From the NCBI GenBank assembly GCA_003169975.1, contig PNAA01000025.1:99160-163159 (forward strand): DNA of 64,000 nucleotides, in the 5' to 3' direction. Shown in pieces: positions 18,396 to 28,365 of the stretch. The position numbers and the translations under genes are program-made. Under the pieces are notes generated by a model, which ran no database searches, was not told the DNA's origin, and saw nothing but the letters and a program-made list of their open reading frames with translations. Position 1 is the first letter of the stretch, and each line of letters begins with the position of its first letter. The DNA comes from Spartobacteria bacterium. GTDB taxonomy: Bacteria; Verrucomicrobiota; Verrucomicrobiia; Chthoniobacterales; UBA10450.

Positions 18396-18755
18396 ATGGA
18401 CCCGCAGGATTTTCAACTCATTCCCGCACCGCAGCGGGAAACCCCGGCCAAAACCGACGCGGGCGCGAGCCCTTTCAAGATCGTGGTCGATCCCGAAATG
18501 CGCGCGCAACTGCGGCGGGCGCTGATTGATCTGATCGACAATCACGACGAAGCCCTTGCGGCCCATTATGCCGATGGCAAGCTGGCGCTCGAATCCTACA
18601 AGGAATACATCGAAGTCTTCGCGCGGAGTTTGAAGGAAACGATGGAAAGCCGGGAAGGCGTCTCCTATCTCCTGCGCGCCGTCGGGTTCGACGTCCCGCC
18701 GGAAGAAGTCAATCTGCGACCGGATTTGCGCTGGAAGCCAGGCGGCCAGCCCTAA
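18396..18755 (+). CDS. Conserved-looking hypothetical protein, about 119 aa
   Basis: Starts at ATG 18396 (an in-frame TTG at 18387 is possible), 23 bp after hppA and probably co-transcribed. Residues about 35-105 are helical and charged (DPEMRAQLRRALIDLIDNHDEALAAHYADGKL begins this region), and the C-terminus is Pro/Trp-rich. No signal peptide or membrane helix; likely cytoplasmic. A CCTAACGA copy sits before the start and another just inside its stop. No family recognised. Confidence 0.65.
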   Translation: MDPQDFQLIPAPQRETPAKTDAGASPFKIVVDPEMRAQLRRALIDLIDNHDEALAAHYADGKLALESYKEYIEVFARSLKETMESREGVSYLLRAVGFDVPPEEVNLRPDLRWKPGGQP

Positions 18756-18894
18756 CGAAAAGCAGATCGCCCTTGCCACGCGGAGCCCGGGCGGACGAAT
18801 CAGGGAATACCGTGCGCCATCCCAACCGGGCAGGCAGTGTGATAAAACGCTTGTTTCCCTTCCGGCACTCTGAGAAGAATCAGCGCCGGCACCC

Positions 18895-20172
18895 ATGTCT
18901 ACCGTCTTGTTGATCGAGGATGACGCCGAAAGCCGTCGGATGACAGCGGAACTTTTCTCGCGGGAAGATTGGACGGTGATCGAGGCGGGCGACGGCGAGG
19001 CTGGGATCAGCCTTGCTTTGGAGCACCGACCGCAGTTGGTCCTGTGCGATCTGCTCATGCCGAGAGTGAACGGCTTTCAGGTCTGTCGCAGCATCCGGCA
19101 GCAATTACAGCGCACGAAGATCATCATCGTTTCCGGCCGCGATTATGGCGTCGATCGCGCCAGCGCGATCGAAGCCGGAGCCGACGAATATCTGGTGAAG
19201 CCGATCTTTTGGGAAAACTTGCGCGAAGTCATCGAGCGCGTGATGCCGGCGCCTGCCGACGGCCCGGGGATCACCGGTCGGCTGCCGGATTTCATGCCGC
19301 CCTCTACCCGCCTGAAATTTTGGGGCGTGCGCGGCTCGATTCCAGTTCCGGGATCATCCACCGTGGGCTACGGCGGGAACACCAGTTGTATCGAAGTGCG
19401 TGCCGACGGCGAGATCATCATCCTCGATGCGGGCTCCGGCATGCGCGAGTTGGGCATTGCCCTGGAAGCGGAATTCGGAACCAGGCCGATCAAGCTGACG
19501 CTTCTCATTTCGCATACTCACTGGGACCACATCCAGGGCCTGCCATTTTTCCTCCCGGCGTATAACGGTAACAACTCGATGCGCTTGCTCGGATATAGGG
19601 GAGCGGATGAGGGGCTTGCGGCTATCCTGGCCAGGCAGATGGAACCCTCGGTTTTTCCGCTCAGCTTGCGCGCCCTGCCGAGCACGATCTCGATCGAAGA
19701 GCAGAAGGAGATGGCTTTCTCGATCGGAAAAGTGCGGGTCCAGGCGTGCTTCGTGCATCATCCGGGCATCTGCGTCGGCTACCGTCTTTACACTTCCAAC
19801 GGTTCGATTGCCTATCTCCCCGATAGCGAGCCCTATCCAGCCCATGCCGCGGCTGAGCGCGCCAAGCTGGTCGAGTTCTTGCACCGGGCCGATGTCCTGA
19901 TCATCGATGCGCAATACACCGACGACGAGTACCAAAAGAAGGTCGGCTGGGGACACGGCTCGCTCAGCAGCGTCGTCTCCCTCGGGCTCGACGCCGAGGT
20001 GAGGAAACTCTTCCTCTTTCATCATGACCCGGGTCGCGACGATCGAGCGGTGGATGAGATCGTGGAATCGGCGCGCATGATCGTCCTGGAAAGCGGCAAA
20101 CCGATGGAAGTGGACGCAGCGCGCGAAGGCTCCGAGGTCTGGCTTGGTGCGCACCTGGCAAGAACGCCGTAG
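18895..20172 (+). CDS. Response regulator receiver fused to a metallo-beta-lactamase-fold hydrolase
   Basis: 425 aa. Residues 1-118 form a receiver: E8/D9/D10, phospho-acceptor D52 in VLCDLLMP, and K102 in LVKPIF. After a linker, residues 138-400 are a metallo-beta-lactamase fold: GYGGNTSCIEV, LDAGSGMRELG, metal motif SHTHWDH at 206-212, an HHPG motif, and a terminal LFHHDPGRDD. The fold resembles class II cyclic-nucleotide phosphodiesterase or RNase Z-like hydrolases, so phosphorylation-controlled hydrolysis of a phosphodiester is the likely activity (inference). No partner kinase is adjacent. ATG start; 139 bp of unassigned sequence upstream. Confidence 0.92.
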   Translation: MSTVLLIEDDAESRRMTAELFSREDWTVIEAGDGEAGISLALEHRPQLVLCDLLMPRVNGFQVCRSIRQQLQRTKIIIVSGRDYGVDRASAIEAGADEYLVKPIFWENLREVIERVMPAPADGPGITGRLPDFMPPSTRLKFWGVRGSIPVPGSSTVGYGGNTSCIEVRADGEIIILDAGSGMRELGIALEAEFGTRPIKLTLLISHTHWDHIQGLPFFLPAYNGNNSMRLLGYRGADEGLAAILARQMEPSVFPLSLRALPSTISIEEQKEMAFSIGKVRVQACFVHHPGICVGYRLYTSNGSIAYLPDSEPYPAHAAAERAKLVEFLHRADVLIIDAQYTDDEYQKKVGWGHGSLSSVVSLGLDAEVRKLFLFHHDPGRDDRAVDEIVESARMIVLESGKPMEVDAAREGSEVWLGAHLARTP

Positions 20173-20214
20173 GGCGGACAAGCAGCCGGCGCGCCACGGC
20201 GAGAATTGGCGCTG

Positions 20215-20742
20215 TTAACCGCGCAGCGCCTGGGTGAAGCGAATCAACTCGGCCGCGACTTGCTCGATTCGCTGGCTGATCCCCGCATCGGTCAGGGTGT
20301 CATCATCAAACGCGTCGCCTGTGGCAAAGACAAAGCGGGGGATGATCACGCAGCGAAAATCGAGCATCAGACTATTGGCATAAGCCATCACTGACATATA
20401 GCTGTTCGTCCCTCCCGCCGCGCAGAGAAAACCAACAACCTTGTCTTCCCAGGCACTGCCCGTTAGTTCAATCATATTCTTGGCCGATGCGCTCACGTCA
20501 TAGTTATAGACCGGCGCGGCTACGATGACTCCGTCGGCCGCTGCGATGGCCGCGCTCAGTTTTCGCGCCGCCGGATGCGCATAACAGGCATCAGCGTCGC
20601 ACAAAGGCAGGTCCATCTCGGCGAGGTCCAGCCACCGGCAATCAACCCTCGCCTTCTCGAGATGGGCGAACGCGATGCGGCCCATCCTACGGCTGTTGCT
20701 GGAAGGGTTTCCGCTGGAGCTGACCACCAGGTATTTCGGCAT
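20215..20742 (-). CDS. NAD(P)H-dependent FMN reductase family protein
   Basis: 175 aa flavodoxin-like fold. FMN phosphate loop SSSGNPSSNSRR at 8-19; central APVYNYDVSASAKNMIEL (about 96-113), the family's flavin/dimer motif; and FLCAAGGTNSYMS. Cytoplasmic quinone or FMN reductase of the SsuE/ArsH-like superfamily; the physiological acceptor cannot be assigned. Stop lies 42 bp from the convergent upstream gene. It is preceded on the same strand by corA with a 15-bp gap. Confidence 0.9.
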   Translation of the reverse strand: MPKYLVVSSSGNPSSNSRRMGRIAFAHLEKARVDCRWLDLAEMDLPLCDADACYAHPAARKLSAAIAAADGVIVAAPVYNYDVSASAKNMIELTGSAWEDKVVGFLCAAGGTNSYMSVMAYANSLMLDFRCVIIPRFVFATGDAFDDDTLTDAGISQRIEQVAAELIRFTQALRG

Positions 20743-20757
20743 AAAAACGAACGAGCT

Positions 20758-21813
20758 CTAGAGCCAGCGCCGCTTTTCAAAATAAAGAATCTGGCCCACC
20801 GCCACCGCTAGCATCAAGAGAAGGACGGCCCCATAACCATAGGGCTTTGTCAGTTCCGGCATATGGGCAAAATTCATTCCATAGACCCCGGCGATGAAGG
20901 TGAGAGGAATGAAAACCGACGAGATAACAGTCAGCACGCGCATGATCTCGTTCGTCCGAAGACCGATGCTCGAAATGTGAATTTCGGTCAGGCCGGAGAG
21001 CACATCGCGATAGCTCTCGACCACATCCATAAGTTGGACGCTATGGTCATAGCAGTCTCGCAGATAGATCTTGGTCTCCGGACGAATCAGACCGGGATCT
21101 TCGTGCAGGAGCAGGTTCGTCACATCGCGTAACGGCCAAACCATTCTCCGAATCTGAGTCAGCGTTCGTTTATGCTCATGCAGGCTGCCCACCGGGCGGA
21201 CCAGCGGGTTGCCGACTAACTCATCTTCGATCGCGTCAATCTCCGTCCCGATCGATTCCAAAACCGGGTAATAGTGGTCGATGATGGAGTCGAGCAAGGC
21301 GTAGGCGAGGTAATCAGAGCCCGCGGTTCGGATCCGGCCTTTCGCGCTTCGGATGCGTGCCCGCACCGGCTCAAAGACATCGAAGTCGGCTTCCTCCTGC
21401 AAGGTAATAAGGAAGGTCTTGCCGAGGAACATACTCACCTGCTCACCGCCTATTTCCTTCTTATGGTTGAGATACAGCATCTTCGCGACGATGAAGAGAT
21501 AGTCATCATACTGTTCCACTTTGGGACGCTGATTGGTATCGAGCACGTCTTCGAGGGCCAGCGGGTGCAGGTTAAAGCGTTGTCCAAGGACCCGCAGAAC
21601 GCTGAGATCGCCCAGGCCATCCAGGTTGATCCAGGTCACGAGCTCGTTATTGAGATGCGGGAGGAGTTCGTCACAGCCAACATCCTTGCGCTCTTCGAGA
21701 CAATCGGGTCCGTAATCAATCAAGGTGATAACCGGCGGCTCACTCGGAGAATCCTGCGGTAGCTTGAGCATTCCCGGCGCTTCGCCTGGGACTATGGAAC
21801 GTCTTTTGAACAT
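20758..21813 (-). CDS. corA: Magnesium/cobalt transporter CorA
   Basis: About 351 aa from ATG 21813; an in-frame TTG at 21849 would add 12 residues. A long acidic/helical cytoplasmic domain is followed by two C-terminal helices with the selectivity motif YGMNFAHMPEL and a basic C-terminus (FEKRRWL). Forms a pentameric inner-membrane divalent cation channel. Located between the reductase and gatB on the same strand. Confidence 0.96.
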   Translation of the reverse strand: MFKRRSIVPGEAPGMLKLPQDSPSEPPVITLIDYGPDCLEERKDVGCDELLPHLNNELVTWINLDGLGDLSVLRVLGQRFNLHPLALEDVLDTNQRPKVEQYDDYLFIVAKMLYLNHKKEIGGEQVSMFLGKTFLITLQEEADFDVFEPVRARIRSAKGRIRTAGSDYLAYALLDSIIDHYYPVLESIGTEIDAIEDELVGNPLVRPVGSLHEHKRTLTQIRRMVWPLRDVTNLLLHEDPGLIRPETKIYLRDCYDHSVQLMDVVESYRDVLSGLTEIHISSIGLRTNEIMRVLTVISSVFIPLTFIAGVYGMNFAHMPELTKPYGYGAVLLLMLAVAVGQILYFEKRRWL

Positions 21814-21875
21814 TTTCTTATCGTGTCCTCGTGGGTGGTCACAGCGCAAGCGTGAAGCGACGCGGTTACAGACGC

Positions 21876-23327
21876 CTACTTCAGTTTGCGCTTCAGGATT
21901 TCGCCGACGAGGCCGGGATTCGCCTGGCCCTGCGAAAGCTTCATCACCTGGCCCTTGAGGTAGTTGAGCGACGCGGCGTGCCCGCCGCGGAAATCCGCGA
22001 CCGGTTTGGGATGGGCCGCGATCACCTGTTCGCAGAGCGCTTCGATCGCGCCCGTGTCGCTCAGCTGCGCGATGCCTTTTTCCTGCACAATCGTGCCGGC
22101 CGACTTACCGCTCGCGAACATTTCGGCAAAGACTTCCTTACCTTGCGTGCTGCTGATCCGGCGGTCGTGGATCAGGTTGACCAACTCATCGAGTGCGCCC
22201 GGCGCGATCGGGGAATTTGCGATCGTTAGGCCGTGATGCGTGAGCGCGCTTTGCAGGTCGTTCAGGATCCAGTTGGCAAGATGTTTAGGTTTGCGGGCGC
22301 CATGCGCCGCGCTTTCAAAATAACGCGCCAGGTCGAGATCATCGACCAGCACATCCGCGTCGTAGGCGCTCACCTGGTATTGCGCGATGAAGCGCGCGCG
22401 TTTTGCGCCCGGTAATTCCGGCACGAGCGCGCGGACTTCGTCGAGCAGGCCTTCGCTCTTCACCGGGAGCAGGTCGGGATCGGGGAAATAGCGATAGTCG
22501 TGCGCCATCTCCTTGGTGCGCATGAGGAAGGTCTGGCCCGCGTCATCGTCCCAACGCCGCGTCTCCTGGCGCAGCGTCTCCCCCCGCGCCAGCGCCGCGT
22601 TTTGCCGCTCCACTTCGTAGGCGAGCGCGCGCCGGACGCCGCTGATCGAGTTCATGTTTTTTATTTCGATCTTCGCGCCCAGCGCCTGCTGCGTGATCGG
22701 CCGCACGGAAATGTTGCAGTCACAGCGCATCTGACCTTTCTCCATGTCCGCGTCGCTCACCGCGCCGTAGCGCAGGATTTGTTTTAGCGCGGTGAGAAAG
22801 GCGAAAGCTTCCTCCGGCGAATGGATCTCGGGTTGCGTCACGATCTCCATCAAGGGTGTGCCGGCGCGGTTGAAATCGATTCCGGTGCTCGTTTCGAAAT
22901 GAAAACTCTTGGCCACATCCTCTTCGAGATGGATGCGCACCAGGCGCACTTTCTTGTCTGGCGCCGCGATCTGCCGCTGCGCGTCCTTGGGATACGCGAA
23001 CTCGTGCAGCGGGACGCGGCCATTCTCACAGATGGGAAGATCGTACTGCGAGATCTGATAATTCTTCGGCATGTCCGGGTAGAAATAATTTTTTCGATCG
23101 AAATTGCAGACCGGCGCAATGTCGCAGCCGAGCATGAGGCCAGTCAGGGCCGTCAGGCGCAACGCCTCGTGGTTCATTGCCGGCAGGGCTCCAGGCAACC
23201 CGAGGCAGGTGGGGCAGGTCAGCGAATTCGGCGGCGCGCCAAACTCCACTGCGCAGCCGCAAAACATTTTTGAGCGTGTCTTGAGCTGCACATGGACCTC
23301 GAGGCCGATGGCCGTTAGGTATTTCAT
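21876..23327 (-). CDS. gatB: Asp-tRNA(Asn)/Glu-tRNA(Gln) amidotransferase subunit B
   Basis: 483 aa. N-terminal catalytic cradle begins GLEVHVQLKTRSKMFC and has the Zn-site cysteines in FCGC and CPTCLG, then AGTPLMEIVTQPE and the C-terminal GatB/YqeY tail (about 330-480) that clamps tRNA. With GatA and GatC it converts misacylated Glu-tRNA(Gln)/Asp-tRNA(Asn) to the amide forms. gatA and gatC are not in the window, which is common. ATG start; 134 bp separate it from cvpA downstream of a palindromic repeat. Confidence 0.97.
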   Translation of the reverse strand: MKYLTAIGLEVHVQLKTRSKMFCGCAVEFGAPPNSLTCPTCLGLPGALPAMNHEALRLTALTGLMLGCDIAPVCNFDRKNYFYPDMPKNYQISQYDLPICENGRVPLHEFAYPKDAQRQIAAPDKKVRLVRIHLEEDVAKSFHFETSTGIDFNRAGTPLMEIVTQPEIHSPEEAFAFLTALKQILRYGAVSDADMEKGQMRCDCNISVRPITQQALGAKIEIKNMNSISGVRRALAYEVERQNAALARGETLRQETRRWDDDAGQTFLMRTKEMAHDYRYFPDPDLLPVKSEGLLDEVRALVPELPGAKRARFIAQYQVSAYDADVLVDDLDLARYFESAAHGARKPKHLANWILNDLQSALTHHGLTIANSPIAPGALDELVNLIHDRRISSTQGKEVFAEMFASGKSAGTIVQEKGIAQLSDTGAIEALCEQVIAAHPKPVADFRGGHAASLNYLKGQVMKLSQGQANPGLVGEILKRKLK

Positions 23328-23387
23328 TCCTTAGAGAAAATCTCGCACCACGGCGACCCGATTGAGCATCCGCGCGAAAATTGTCTT

Positions 23388-23454
23388 GTAGGGCAAGCGC
23401 TCCGCTTGCCAAAGCGATAAGGGCAGGCGACGCGCCCGCCCTACAATCCCCTCC
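23388..23454. repeat. Palindromic TGTAGGGC element between cvpA and gatB
   Basis: Imperfect inverted repeat. TGTAGGGCAAGCGCTCCGCT pairs in part with GGGCAGGCG...CGCCCGCCCTACAA. It contains the internal hairpin GCAAGCGCTCCGCTTGC. A related short copy (AGGCGGAGCGCCTGCCCTAC) is at about 33497-33520. REP-like, intergenic. Confidence 0.7.
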
Positions 23455-23461
23455 TGCGCGC

Positions 23462-24337
23462 TCATTTCTTCAGCGCGTAATCCAGCGCCTTCTGGAATTC
23501 GAACTTCCGCACCTCGGCCGCGAGGGCCGGATCGTTCATCGCGTCGATCAGTTTCGGATGCTGCAGCAGCTCGAGGAAGCGCTGACGCCGGATCAGTTCC
23601 ATGATCTCCGGGTCGTCGCGCAGGGCGACGATCTTCGGGTTTTCCGTCAGCTCCCTGGCGCCGGGATAGGAGAGGAAGCGCCCCGCGCTCTGGGGATTGG
23701 CCGCAATCGTTCCGACTCGCCCGAGCGTCTGGTAAGTCTGCGCCGGCACAACGTCGACCGCCTTAACCACCTCGCCTAACGAACCGAGCTCGATCGAATT
23801 TTTCAGCTTCGCCAGCGAGTCGACCATCGCCGGTGGATTGCCAGGCGACGGCTCTGGGCCCCCGGTCGACCGTAGCGTCTGACTCCGGGCGACCGCTTGG
23901 GTGTGGACTTCGGCATTGGCGATCGCTCCAACGGAACGAATCGCGACCACGACCAGCCAGACGCTGAAGAGTCCGAAGAAAATGCCCAACACCCCGCCGC
24001 AGAGTCCGTAAACCAGGCGCACGATCCCGGCGCTCTGCTGGCCGGTGCGCTTGAAAAGAATCGCGCCCAGCGCGTTGATTACTGCGTAGACAGCGAGAGC
24101 GAGGATGGCCCCGGCCAGGATCGAAATGAAAAGATCCGGGGCGCGCAGGAACGGACGCAGGACCGGCAGGAGCAACCGGCCTCCGAAAAGCGCCGCCGCA
24201 TAAGCGCAGGCCAGAGCGAGCAGACGAACGGTTTGCCTAACGACTCCGAGCCGCCAGCCGCGCACGATCTCGAACGCGACCAAGAGGAGGGCGAAAGTGA
24301 GGAAGATGGTCTGCCAGAGTGAGGAACCAGCGGTCAT
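23462..24337 (-). CDS. CvpA family membrane protein
   Basis: 291 aa. Four hydrophobic helices in the first ~150 residues, including [21 protein letters not shown] and a glycine-rich [14 protein letters not shown], match the CvpA (colicin V production) fold. The C-terminal half is soluble, with a helical region ending ALDYALKK. Its ATG overlaps the aroC stop by ATGA, so it is the last gene of a transsulfuration-aroC-cvpA unit. Function unknown beyond envelope/biofilm links for the family. Confidence 0.85.
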   Translation of the reverse strand: MTAGSSLWQTIFLTFALLLVAFEIVRGWRLGVVRQTVRLLALACAYAAALFGGRLLLPVLRPFLRAPDLFISILAGAILALAVYAVINALGAILFKRTGQQSAGIVRLVYGLCGGVLGIFFGLFSVWLVVVAIRSVGAIANAEVHTQAVARSQTLRSTGGPEPSPGNPPAMVDSLAKLKNSIELGSLGEVVKAVDVVPAQTYQTLGRVGTIAANPQSAGRFLSYPGARELTENPKIVALRDDPEIMELIRRQRFLELLQHPKLIDAMNDPALAAEVRKFEFQKALDYALKK

Positions 24338-25416
24338 GAAATGCTGCGTTGGCGCAACGCGTGATCGCAGAGCACCAGCGATGCCATGGCATCGACCATC
24401 GGCACCGCCCGGGGCAGAACGCAGGGATCGTGACGCCCGCGCGCGGCGAGAGTGGTCTCTTTCTTCGCGGCGGTCACGGTTTTCTGTTCGCGCGCGATCG
24501 TGGCCGTCGGTTTGAAGGCGACGCGAAAGATGATGTTCTCGCCGTTGCTGATCCCGCCTTGCACCCCGCCGGAGCGGTTCGTCGCCGTGCGGACCTCATC
24601 CTTCCGAATCTCAAACGGATCGTTGTGCTCCGATCCTTTCATCGCGGCGGCCCCAAAACCGGAGCCGATCTCGAAACCCTTCGTCGCCGGCAGGCTAAGC
24701 ATCGCCTTGGCGAGATCGGCCTCGAGCTTGTCGAAGACCGGTTCGCCCCAGCCGGGAGGCGCGCCCCGGATGACGCACTCGATGACTCCGCCTAACGAAT
24801 CGCCGCCGGCCCGCGCCTGCTCGATTGCCTGCATCATTTTCTGCGCCGCAATTTCATCCGGGCAGCGCACCGGATTCGCTTCGACCCTTTCGCGCGTCAC
24901 GGCCCGGGAATCCACCGTCGCGGCAATGTCATAGACGTGAGTCACGTAGGCCACGATCTCGAGCCCGGGGAAAAGAATTGCCAGCACCTTCTGCGCGACC
25001 GCGCCGGCCGCGACGCGACCGATGGTTTCGCGCGCGGCAGCGCGGCCGCCACCCTGCCAGTTGCGGATGCCATACTTGGCCTGGTAGGTGAAATCGGCGT
25101 GCGAGGGGCGGAACGCTTCCTTCATCTCACGATACGCTTCCGGCCGCGCATCCAGGTTGCGCACCAGGATGGCGATCGGCGTGCCTAACGTTTCGCCTTC
25201 AAAAACCCCGGAGAGAATCTCGCAGCGGTCCGCTTCCTGGCGGGCCGAGACGAGCGCGCTCTGGCCCGGCCGGCGCCGATCGAGTTCGTGCTGGATGTCG
25301 GCTTCGCCTAACGAAATTCGCGGCGGACAGCCATCGATCACCACCCCGACGCCGCCGCCGTGCGATTCGCCGAAGGTGGTGATGCGGAAGAGCCGCCCGA
25401 AACTGCTGCTCATCAA
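24334..25416 (-). CDS. aroC: Chorismate synthase
   Basis: 360 aa. The FMN/EPSP signatures are present: [19 protein letters not shown] at the N-terminus, then [33 protein letters not shown] and a C-terminal [18 protein letters not shown]. It makes chorismate from EPSP, the last common step to aromatic amino acids and, in this organism, to futalosine-pathway menaquinone (see mqnC at 58698). ATG overlaps the upstream cystathionine synthase stop by four bases. Confidence 0.97.
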   Translation of the reverse strand: MMSSSFGRLFRITTFGESHGGGVGVVIDGCPPRISLGEADIQHELDRRRPGQSALVSARQEADRCEILSGVFEGETLGTPIAILVRNLDARPEAYREMKEAFRPSHADFTYQAKYGIRNWQGGGRAAARETIGRVAAGAVAQKVLAILFPGLEIVAYVTHVYDIAATVDSRAVTRERVEANPVRCPDEIAAQKMMQAIEQARAGGDSLGGVIECVIRGAPPGWGEPVFDKLEADLAKAMLSLPATKGFEIGSGFGAAAMKGSEHNDPFEIRKDEVRTATNRSGGVQGGISNGENIIFRVAFKPTATIAREQKTVTAAKKETTLAARGRHDPCVLPRAVPMVDAMASLVLCDHALRQRSIS

Positions 25417-26576
25417 ATCGCCGCCAGCGCGGCCTGCAAATCGTCGCGCAGATCCTCCACGTCTTCCACGCCGACCGACAGCCTAACGAGCGACTCGGTG
25501 ATGCCAAGCGCGATGCGTTGCTCTTCAGGAATCGCGCCGTGGGTCATGATCGGCGGGTAATTGACCAGGCTTTCGACGCCGCCCAGGCTCTCGGCGAGCG
25601 AGAAGAGATGTGTGTTCTCGAGGAAACGGCGGGTGCCGGCGAGATCGGTGTCGAGGATCAAGGTAACCATGCCGCCGAAGCGTCCATTCATCTGCCGTTT
25701 CGCCAGGTTGTGTTGGGGGTGACTCGTTAGGCCGGGATAACTTGTCCGGCGGACCTTCGGTTCCTTCTCCAGCCAGGCGGCCAGTTCGAGCGCGTTCTCG
25801 CAATGGCGCTCCATGCGCAAGGCGAGTGTCTTCAGCCCGCGCAGGGCGAGAAAACTGTCGAACGGCCCGGCAATCGCGCCGACCGAGTTCTGCAAAAATT
25901 GCATGCTGTCCGCGAGCGCGGTGTTGTCGCCCACGACCGCGACACCGCCAACCATGTCGGAGTGGCCGTTAAGGTATTTCGTGGCGGAATGAATCACCAG
26001 GTCAAAGCCGAGTTCGATCGGTCGCTGGATCCACGGACTGGCGAAGGTGTTGTCGGAAACCGAAATCGCGTTGTGCTGGCGCGCGATCTTCGCGACCGAC
26101 TCGAGATCGATCAACTTGAGCAGCGGATTACTCGGCGTCTCCACCCAAACCATGCGCGTGTTTGGTTTGATCGCCGCCGCGATCTTCGCCGGGTCGGTCA
26201 TGTCGATGAAGGTGAAATCGAGATTCGCGGAGCGCCGGCGCACTTTTTCGAAAAGCCGGTAGGTGCCGCCGTAAAGATCGTCGCTCACCAGAACATGCGA
26301 GCCGCTGTCGATCGTTTCGAGCGCGGTGGACATCGCCGCGAGACCGGAAGCGAAGGCCCAGCCGCGGGTACCGCTTTCGAGGTCGGCGACGCATCGTTCG
26401 TAGGCGCTGCGGGTGGGATTGATCGAACGCGCGTAGTCGTAGCCTTTGTGCCGGCCCGGGCTTTCCTGCACATAGGTGGAGGTGGCGTAAATCGGCGTCA
26501 TGACGGCGCCGGTGGAGGGGTCAGGCGATTGGCCGGCATGAATGACGCGGGTGGCGAGATGGTGCTTCTTTTTCAT
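25413..26576 (-). CDS. Cystathionine gamma-synthase/lyase-type PLP enzyme
   Basis: 387 aa, Cys/Met metabolism PLP family. [27 protein letters not shown] opens the protein. YARSINPTR, the PLP lysine in [15 protein letters not shown] (near 200) and [15 protein letters not shown] near the C-terminus complete the family pattern. It is either cystathionine gamma-synthase or gamma-lyase. The neighbouring cystathionine beta-synthase favours gamma-lyase (homocysteine to cysteine route), but sequence alone does not decide. Starts ATG-AAA-AAG. Confidence 0.93.
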   Translation of the reverse strand: MKKKHHLATRVIHAGQSPDPSTGAVMTPIYATSTYVQESPGRHKGYDYARSINPTRSAYERCVADLESGTRGWAFASGLAAMSTALETIDSGSHVLVSDDLYGGTYRLFEKVRRRSANLDFTFIDMTDPAKIAAAIKPNTRMVWVETPSNPLLKLIDLESVAKIARQHNAISVSDNTFASPWIQRPIELGFDLVIHSATKYLNGHSDMVGGVAVVGDNTALADSMQFLQNSVGAIAGPFDSFLALRGLKTLALRMERHCENALELAAWLEKEPKVRRTSYPGLTSHPQHNLAKRQMNGRFGGMVTLILDTDLAGTRRFLENTHLFSLAESLGGVESLVNYPPIMTHGAIPEEQRIALGITESLVRLSVGVEDVEDLRDDLQAALAAI

Positions 26577-26590
26577 GTCGGAATTCTCTT

Positions 26591-26686
26591 AACCACGGAT
26601 GACACGGATTTCACGGATGGGAGGGAAGACCTGGGTGGTCGGATAACAGCGCATTCCTCATTCCCTCTCCGTGTTATCCGCGGTTC
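26591..26686. repeat. ACCACGGAT/ATCCGCGGT inverted element
   Basis: The left side has three CACGGAT-type units in tandem (AACCACGGATGACACGGATT, then TCACGGATG). The right side TCCGTGTTATCCGCGGTT is the reverse complement of the outer units. It fills the 108-bp gap between the two PLP genes. Possibly a REP-like element or a stem for processing. Confidence 0.65.
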
Positions 26687-28091
26687 ACTTCGGCATGTGC
26701 AGTCGGAGGTAGGAAAGGAGATCGGTGCGCGTGATCAGGCCGAGGAATTTATCGCCCTCCATCAGGATCGCGACCCGGCCGCGATCGAAGACGCCTAACA
26801 AGTCGGAGATGTTGGCCGCGGGGGAAAGGGTCTCCAGACGATCGGTCATGGCCGATTGCACGAGGTCGTTAAACTTGGCCGGATCGCGGGTCACTTTCAC
26901 GAGGAGATCCGATTCATCAATAATCCCGACGGCGCGCCCAGTGCCGTTGAGCACCGGCAATTGCGAGACATCGGTCGAGCGCATGCGCTTGAATGTGGTC
27001 AGGAGGGTGTCGTTAGGCCCGACGGAGATGACTTCGCCTTTTTCGTGGCGATGCGAGATCAAGTCGCTCAAATCGCCCTGCGTCGGGCGCTGGACGAATC
27101 CCTGTTCCGCCATCCAAAAATCGTTAAACATCTTCGAGAGATACTTGTTGCCCGTGTCGCAGATGAAGGTGACGACCCGTTTCTTTTTCGTCTGTTGCCG
27201 GCAGTAGCGCAGCGCGCCGGCGAGTAACGTGCCGGTTGACGAGCCGCCTAAAATTCCCTCCTTGCGCAGGAGCTCGCGTGCCACCGCGAAGCTTTCCGTG
27301 TCATCGATTTCGAAGGCGTCCGTCACGAGCGACATATCGGCGATATCGGGAATGAAATCCTCGCCGATCCCTTCGACCGCCCAACTGCCGGCTTTCTCCA
27401 GTTTCCCGGTCTTGACCCACTCATACAAAATCGACCCGGTCGGGTCGGCCAAAATCATCTCGAGGTTCGGCTGCACCTTTTTGAAGAAACGGCCGAGGCC
27501 GGTCAATGTCCCACCGGAGCCGACCCCAACTACGACCGCGTCGACGTCGTGGTTCATCTGTTCCCAAATTTCCGGGCCGGTAGTCTGTTCGTGGGCGAGC
27601 GGGTTGGCCGGGTTGCCAAACTGGTTGACGTAAAACGCGCCGGGAATTTCCTCCGTCAGTTTCGCGGCCACATCCTGGTAATATTCCGGGTGTCCACGGG
27701 TCACGTCCGATCTCGTCAGGCGAACTTCCGCGCCGAGTGCGCGGATATGGGCGATTTTTTCCTGCGACATCTTGTCCGGGATGACGAGGATGATGCGGTA
27801 ACCCTTCGCGCCCGCGATGAGGGCCAGCCCAAGGCCGGTGTTGCCCGCAGTGGCCTCAATGACTGTGCCGCCTGGCTTTAGTTTCCCTTCACGCTCCGCC
27901 GCTTCGATCATGGCGAGCGCGACCCGGTCTTTGATCGAGCCGGTCGGATTTTCGTTCTCCAGCTTGACGAAAAGCTGGCACGGCCCAGTCTCCAGTCGCG
28001 TGATCTCGACCAGCGGCGTGTGTCCGATGAGCGAAAGGATCGCCGGCGGTTTGTTAGGCGAAACGGGCTGGGCGAGTGGCGAACTGGTCAT
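26685..28091 (-). CDS. Cystathionine beta-synthase with C-terminal CBS pair
   Basis: 468 aa from ATG 28091; an upstream in-frame start at 28133 adds unconserved residues. Residues about 15-320 are the fold-type II PLP domain, with lysine in NPTGSIKDR, ATAGNTGLGLA and GSGGTLTGLGRFFK. Residues about 340-468 hold two CBS repeats (VISVGPNDTLLTTFKRM and ILMEGDKFLGLITRTDLL). It condenses serine and homocysteine to cystathionine. There is no N-terminal haem segment. The CBS pair suggests allosteric control by an adenosyl ligand (inference). Confidence 0.93.
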   Translation of the reverse strand: MTSSPLAQPVSPNKPPAILSLIGHTPLVEITRLETGPCQLFVKLENENPTGSIKDRVALAMIEAAEREGKLKPGGTVIEATAGNTGLGLALIAGAKGYRIILVIPDKMSQEKIAHIRALGAEVRLTRSDVTRGHPEYYQDVAAKLTEEIPGAFYVNQFGNPANPLAHEQTTGPEIWEQMNHDVDAVVVGVGSGGTLTGLGRFFKKVQPNLEMILADPTGSILYEWVKTGKLEKAGSWAVEGIGEDFIPDIADMSLVTDAFEIDDTESFAVARELLRKEGILGGSSTGTLLAGALRYCRQQTKKKRVVTFICDTGNKYLSKMFNDFWMAEQGFVQRPTQGDLSDLISHRHEKGEVISVGPNDTLLTTFKRMRSTDVSQLPVLNGTGRAVGIIDESDLLVKVTRDPAKFNDLVQSAMTDRLETLSPAANISDLLGVFDRGRVAILMEGDKFLGLITRTDLLSYLRLHMPK

Positions 28092-28365
28092 GGAGCAATG
28101 GTGAGTCGAGCGGCGCGGCAGGCCGGCGACCACAGCTATGCAACACCTTGGCCGCGAATCGTCAAGCGCCCTCCGGCGGCGGCGGCCGGATCCCCGTTTA
28201 TTAGAGACCCCTCGTGATTATTAAGGTTATTGCTGAAATAAGCGGCATATGGGTTTCCACCTATCTGGCGAATTATCTTCCCAGGAAATTATTCGCCCGC
28301 TGAGCTTTGGATATTTTCGTCAGCCGTTCTCCTCGTGCGCTGCGAGGGACGGCAGAAGGGCCAAG

